A stretch of 8,775 nucleotides of DNA from positions 1 through 8,775 of the forward strand of contig JAFABC010000168.1 of assembly GCA_023426275.1 (NCBI GenBank), read 5' to 3'. This DNA comes from Pseudomonadota bacterium. Lineage in GTDB: Bacteria; Desulfobacterota; Desulfovibrionia; Desulfovibrionales; Desulfovibrionaceae. A program made the translations under genes and the position numbers. Numbering within the stretch: the stretch's first letter is position 1; every line of letters begins with the position of its first letter. The notes beneath the pieces are model-generated. The model worked only from the letters and a program-made list of their open reading frames with translations, searched no databases and was not told the DNA's origin. Positions 6,314 through 8,775 of the stretch are shown in pieces.

Positions 6314-7093
6314 ATGCTCTCCAAACGCGTCATTCCCTGCCTGGACGTCCGCGACGGCAAGCTCACCAAGGGCATCAAGTTCAAGGGCAACGTGGACATC
6401 GGCGACCCGGTGGAAACCGCCCGCCTCTACTACGAGGCCGGGGCCGACGAACTGGTCTTTTACGACATCACGGCCTCCAGCGAAGGCCGGGGCATCATGC
6501 TCGATGTGGTCGACAAGGTGGCCAGCCAGATTTTCATCCCCTTTTCCGTGGGCGGCGGCATCTCCACCGTCGAGGACATGCGCGCCGTGCTGCTCGCCGG
6601 AGCGGAAAAGATTTCGGTCAACTCCGCAGCCGTGAAAAATCCCGACATCATCAGCGAAGGCGCGGCCGCCTTCGGCTCCCAGTGCGTGGTCGTCGGCATG
6701 GACGTCAAACAGGTGCCGGTCAGCGAACAGATTCCCTCGGGCTACGAGATCGTCATTCACGGCGGCCGCAAACCCATGGGCATCGACGCCATCGAATGGG
6801 CCAAGACCGTCGAGGCGCTCGGCGCGGGCGAGATCTGCTGCAACTCCATCGACGCCGATGGCGCCAAGACCGGCTACGAGCTGACGCTTACCCGGCTGAT
6901 CAGCGAAGCCGTGACCATCCCGGTCATCGCCTCGGGCGGCGCGGGCAACCCCGACCACATGGCCGACGCCGTGACCACCGGCAAGGCCTCGGCCGCGCTC
7001 ATCGCCTCCATCGTCCACTACGGCGAATACTCCATCAAGGACTGCAAGGACCGCATGGCCGAACGCGGCGTCAAAGTGCGCCGGGTGTGGTAA
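6314..7093 (+). CDS. hisF: Imidazole glycerol phosphate synthase, cyclase subunit HisF
   Basis: The 259-residue beta/alpha barrel takes ammonia from HisH and converts PRFAR into imidazole glycerol phosphate plus AICAR. The catalytic aspartates are present: D11 in V-I-P-C-L-D-V and D130 in V-G-M-D-V. K19 of the flexible loop, D51 in Y-D-I-T-A-S and the phosphate-binding loops F-S-V-G-G-G-I (77-83) and I-A-S-G-G-A-G are also there. H-G-G-R-K-P-M-G and N-S-I-D-A-D-G-A-K are recognisable variants of the conserved segments. Length is typical. No other his genes are in the window, so the pathway is split around the chromosome. LPS-linked HisF-like paralogues are an alternative family, but the conserved catalytic set and DITAS motif favour true HisF. 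Confidence 0.94.
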   Translation: MLSKRVIPCLDVRDGKLTKGIKFKGNVDIGDPVETARLYYEAGADELVFYDITASSEGRGIMLDVVDKVASQIFIPFSVGGGISTVEDMRAVLLAGAEKISVNSAAVKNPDIISEGAAAFGSQCVVVGMDVKQVPVSEQIPSGYEIVIHGGRKPMGIDAIEWAKTVEALGAGEICCNSIDADGAKTGYELTLTRLISEAVTIPVIASGGAGNPDHMADAVTTGKASAALIASIVHYGEYSIKDCKDRMAERGVKVRRVW

Positions 7094-7113
7094 AAAAGCG
7101 GTAATCCGGCGAT

Positions 7114-7156
7114 CCGGAGGGGCCTTGGGCTCCTCCGGGACCATCCCATAAAGGGA
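7114..7156 (+). repeat. Two-hairpin 3'-end repeat, copy D behind hisF
   Basis: Starting 20 bases after the hisF stop, CCGGAGG (7114-7120) pairs with CCTCCGG (7132-7138), extended inward by a G-U pair and GCC/GGC around a TTG loop. A small hairpin TCCC-ATAAA-GGGA (7144-7156) follows. The layout and the GGGACC-ATCCC joint resemble GGACCCTCCC in the copy at 8639. It precedes the strong terminator by a few bases. Confidence 0.5.
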
Positions 7157-7193
7157 AGAAAAAAACGTCCGAGGGATCGGACGTTTTTTTCTT
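7156..7193 (+). terminator. Strong intrinsic terminator after hisF, bidirectional in form
   Basis: A perfect 17-base-pair stem (7156-7172 with 7177-7193) with a GGGA loop has a GC core CGTCCGA/TCGGACG flanked by seven A on the left and seven T on the right. The right T-run makes an excellent U-tract for the hisHF operon. The A-run would do the same for any leftward transcript. It insulates hisF from the marR gene. Confidence 0.9.
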
Positions 7194-7203
7194 GCGGGAG
7201 GAA

Positions 7204-7232
7204 ATGAAAATGAGTATTTAGGGCACTAAATT
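7204..7232 (+). promoter_or_regulatory. Probable promoter of the MarR-family gene
   Basis: ATGAAA (7204-7209, four of six to TTGACA) is followed after 17 bases by TAAATT (7227-7232, four of six to TATAAT). The -10 lies inside the 23-base repeated box, so a bound repressor would block polymerase. This is a consensus match only. Confidence 0.4.
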
Positions 7233-7237
7233 TACGG
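7215..7237 (+). promoter_or_regulatory. Putative MarR operator, copy 1
   Basis: This AT-rich box contains a perfect inverted repeat ATTTAG-GGCA-CTAAAT (7216-7231) and ends in TTTACGG, touching the ribosome binding site of the regulator gene. It is identical at 20 of 23 positions to the box at 7796 upstream of the SDR gene. Position, dyad symmetry and duplication point to autorepression by the adjacent MarR protein; binding itself is inferred. Confidence 0.7.
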
Positions 7238-7245
7238 AGAGGAAA

Positions 7246-7746
7246 ATGTTTGATCTTCGCGAACTGCCCAGTCGGCAAGCGTTGGAAACGTTGCGGCAAC
7301 GCTACCCGAACCTCGATGTCGGGGCGGTGGACACGTTTTTGCGCCTGCTGCGCACCGGCGAGGACGCCCAGGCCACCATGGCCCGCCATCTGGCCCGGCA
7401 TGGCCTGTCCCAGCGCCGCTTCGCCGTGCTCATCCTGCTGGCCCGCAATCCCGAGGGCCTGTCCCCTTCCCGCCTCGCCGCCGCCACGGGCGTGTCCTGC
7501 GCCACCATGACCGGCGTGCTCGACACCCTGGAACGCGCGGGCTGCATCCGTCGCCTGCACAGCGACGAGGACCGCCGCACCATCACCATCCTGCCGGCGG
7601 ACAAGGGACTGGAACTCCTCGACACGGTCCTCCCCGGCCACTACGACCGGGTGTCCACGGCCATGGGATTTCTCAGCCCGGATGAACAGGACACGCTGAT
7701 AACGCTCCTGGGCAAGGTGGCCCGGGGCATCGACGCCGTGTCCTGA
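7246..7746 (+). CDS. MarR-family transcriptional regulator
   Basis: The 166-residue protein has the MarR layout: N-terminal dimerisation helices (about 10-52), a winged helix-turn-helix in the middle (about 55-120) and a C-terminal dimerisation helix. The recognition helix is about G82-R97 (G-V-S-C-A-T-M-T-G-V-L-D-T-L-E-R). The wing shows the family signature D-E-D-R-R (107-111) followed by T-I-T-I-L. Two cysteines, C85 at the start of the recognition helix and C100 just after it, could sense oxidants, but this is speculation. The start at 7246 has GGAGAGG just upstream. Members usually repress neighbouring genes and themselves, released by small phenolic or oxidising ligands. The same 23-base box precedes this gene and the SDR gene 95 bases downstream, so those are its likely targets. 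The ligand is unknown. Confidence 0.92.
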   Translation: MFDLRELPSRQALETLRQRYPNLDVGAVDTFLRLLRTGEDAQATMARHLARHGLSQRRFAVLILLARNPEGLSPSRLAAATGVSCATMTGVLDTLERAGCIRRLHSDEDRRTITILPADKGLELLDTVLPGHYDRVSTAMGFLSPDEQDTLITLLGKVARGIDAVS

Positions 7747-7841
7747 GGGGCGAAGCATACGCGTGATTCGCGCGGTTGCCACAACCTGGGGCACATATTT
7801 AGGGAACATAATTTACGGACACATAAAAAAGGAGCAGCGAT
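7747..7841. other. Promoter-operator spacer between the MarR gene and the SDR gene
   Basis: The 95 bases hold the second operator copy, a -10-like CATAAT (7807-7812, five of six) inside it and a good ribosome binding site AAGGAG (7829-7834, seven bases before the ATG). A -35 at the proper distance is poor; TTGCCA (7776-7781) lies too far upstream for that -10. The SDR gene therefore probably has its own promoter as well as possible read-through from the MarR gene. Confidence 0.5.
7796..7818 (+). promoter_or_regulatory. Putative MarR operator, copy 2, upstream of the SDR gene
   Basis: This is the second copy of the 23-base box, differing from copy 1 only at the 10th, 13th and 14th bases. The changes weaken the dyad: ATTTAG-GGAA-CATAAT instead of a perfect inverted repeat. 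They improve the overlapping -10 hexamer, CATAAT. It ends 23 bases before the SDR start codon. Binding by the MarR protein is inferred. Confidence 0.68.
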
Positions 7842-8618
7842 ATGGAAACGTCGCGGACACGACTTGCCGGCAAGACGGTGCTCATCACGGGCGGCAGCGA
7901 CGGCATCGGCCTCGGCATGGCCCAGGCCTTTGCCGCAGCCGGAGCCTTTGTCATCCTGGCGGCCCGCAACCAGGACAAGCTGGCCCAGGCCCAAACGACC
8001 CTGGCCGGGGACTCGGCCGCCATCCCGGCCGATCTGGCCAGACCGGGCGCGGCCGAAACACTGGCCGCCGCGGTCCTGGCGCTTGGACGCGGCCTCGACG
8101 TGCTCGTCAACAACGCCGGCATCGGCCGCTTCGACCCCATCGAGGCGGTTACCGAGGAAGGCTTCGAGACCCACCTGACGCTCAACCTGCGCACGCCCTT
8201 TTTCCTGACCCGGGCCCTCATTCCGGCCCTTACGGCGACCCGGGGCACCATCATCAACATCTCGTCGTACTTCGCCGATCGGATGCTTCCCGGCCGCCTG
8301 TCCTCGGTCTATTCCATGACAAAAGGCGGCCTCGACTCCCTGACCAAGGCCCTGGCCTTCGAACTGGGGCCGGTCGGGGTGCGGGTCAACGCCATCGCCC
8401 CGGGCACGGTGGATTCCCCGCAGGTCCGGCACAATCTCGACCGCCTGCCAGCCGAGGGGCAGGCGCGCTTCCACGAGATGATCCAAACCATCTACCCGCT
8501 CGGGCGCATCGGCAGACCGGAAGACATCGCGCCGCTGGCCGTGTTTCTGGCGTCGCCGGACGCGGCCTGGATCACCGGCCAGATCTTCCACGTGGACGGC
8601 GGGTTGACCACCAACTGA
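7842..8618 (+). CDS. Short-chain dehydrogenase/reductase, classical SDR
   Basis: The 258-residue NAD(P)-dependent oxidoreductase has a single Rossmann fold. Visible motifs are the cofactor loop T-G-G-S-D-G-I-G (16-23), N-N-A-G (90-93), the catalytic Asn N115, Ser S142 in N-I-S-S, Tyr Y157 and Lys K161 in Y-S-M-T-K, and the C-terminal I-T-G-Q-x-F-H-V-D-G-G. R42 after the second beta strand (A-A-R-N) suggests NADP(H) preference. Ser-to-Tyr spacing is 15 residues, two more than the common 13, so the substrate loop is slightly longer. The start at 7842 has AAGGAG seven bases upstream. The family is too broad for a substrate to be named; FabG-like names would be over-reading. It is probably repressed by the adjacent MarR protein, which suggests a detoxification or aromatic/quinone-related substrate, though that is only a guess. 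Confidence 0.9.
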   Translation: METSRTRLAGKTVLITGGSDGIGLGMAQAFAAAGAFVILAARNQDKLAQAQTTLAGDSAAIPADLARPGAAETLAAAVLALGRGLDVLVNNAGIGRFDPIEAVTEEGFETHLTLNLRTPFFLTRALIPALTATRGTIINISSYFADRMLPGRLSSVYSMTKGGLDSLTKALAFELGPVGVRVNAIAPGTVDSPQVRHNLDRLPAEGQARFHEMIQTIYPLGRIGRPEDIAPLAVFLASPDAAWITGQIFHVDGGLTTN

Positions 8619-8638
8619 CGGGAAGGAGGAGAAGAAGA

Positions 8639-8692
8639 ATGCCTCCGGCGGCCGGGAGGGGGTCACCCCCTCCCGGACCCTCCCGAAAGGGG
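8639..8692 (+). repeat. Two-hairpin 3'-end repeat, copy C behind the SDR gene
   Basis: The element opens with the same 18 bases as copy A and starts exactly 20 bases after the SDR stop codon. An 11-base-pair perfect stem (8652-8662 with 8666-8676, loop TCA) is followed by CCC-GAAA-GGG (8682-8691), a small hairpin with a GNRA-type loop. It has no adjacent U-tract. Confidence 0.7.
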
Positions 8693-8746
8693 CTGGCGGC
8701 CGAACGGTTGGTTGGTCGGGTGGGGCTTCGAACGTTTGGCGGCGCG

Positions 8747-8775
8747 TTTTTTCCCTGGCCTTGCCAGGGAAAAAA
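8747..8775. terminator. Bidirectional terminator-like palindrome at the window end
   Basis: A perfect 13-base-pair inverted repeat (8747-8759 with 8763-8775, loop CTT) has a CCCTGGC/GCCAGGG core flanked by six T on the left and at least six A on the right. Read leftward it gives a GC stem followed by a U-run. Read rightward, the core is flanked by A and the following bases lie beyond the window. It most likely ends a leftward gene outside the window. Confidence 0.55.

Larger units (their letters stand above)
8619..8775. other. Intergenic right edge, structured, no gene
   Basis: After the SDR stop come a purine-rich stretch, the two-hairpin repeat (8639-8692), about 50 bases without visible structure and a palindromic terminator at the window end. 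No coding frame is supported. The purine run GGAAGGAGGAGAAG looks like a ribosome binding site, but the ATG that follows opens directly into the repeat and is not credible as a gene start. Confidence 0.55.

Noticed and set aside
5393..7144. A long leftward open frame opposite the mutL end, hisH and hisF
   Set aside because: The composition is His/Asp/Val/Gly-rich, as expected from antisense of GC-rich coding DNA, and the opposite strand holds intact HisH and HisF.
7768..7796. TTGCCA at 7776 as the -35 of the SDR promoter
   Set aside because: It lies 25 bases from CATAAT and 14 from TATTTA, both outside workable spacing.
38..8692. CRISPR array, insertion sequence or attachment sites as an explanation for the repeats
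   Set aside because: The copies are few, far apart, in both orientations and tied to gene 3' ends. There are no regular spacers, transposase, integrase or target duplications.

Overview
The window is high-GC bacterial chromosome with eight recognisable protein genes, short spacers and GC-rich intergenic palindromes. I see no plasmid, phage, transposon, tRNA, rRNA or CRISPR signal. The base composition, the NtrC-type regulator, the HisH/HisF subtype and the repeated intergenic palindromes fit a Desulfovibrio-like sulfate reducer (Desulfovibrionaceae). That placement is inferred from general resemblance and was not tested.

Left part (1-2128): a small four-helix membrane protein of unknown function is read leftward. 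It is divergent from a sigma-54-dependent response regulator read rightward, and both start from a 133-base shared spacer. No histidine kinase lies in the window, so the regulator is an orphan here. Middle part (2249-5471): alanine racemase (alr) is read leftward and is convergent with the regulator. It is divergent from mutL, which carries a nuclease-type C-terminal domain. The alr-mutL spacer is 145 bases, and mutL has no visible ribosome binding site.

Right part (5681-8618): hisH and hisF form a tight two-gene operon encoding both subunits of imidazole glycerol phosphate synthase, closed by a strong hairpin terminator. After it come a MarR-family regulator and a short-chain dehydrogenase/reductase (SDR). 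Both are preceded by the same 23-base AT-rich box (20 of 23 positions identical), which makes a simple circuit likely: the MarR protein represses itself and the SDR gene.

A second theme is intergenic. The 3' ends of the membrane-protein gene, hisF, the SDR gene and (in degenerate form) alr are followed by related two-hairpin elements; for three of them the element begins exactly 20 bases after the stop codon. A fragment of the family also lies between mutL and hisH. Apart from this repeat family and the MarR-SDR circuit the window is mostly core housekeeping DNA, and I do not see a clearly new defence, mobile or biosynthetic system.
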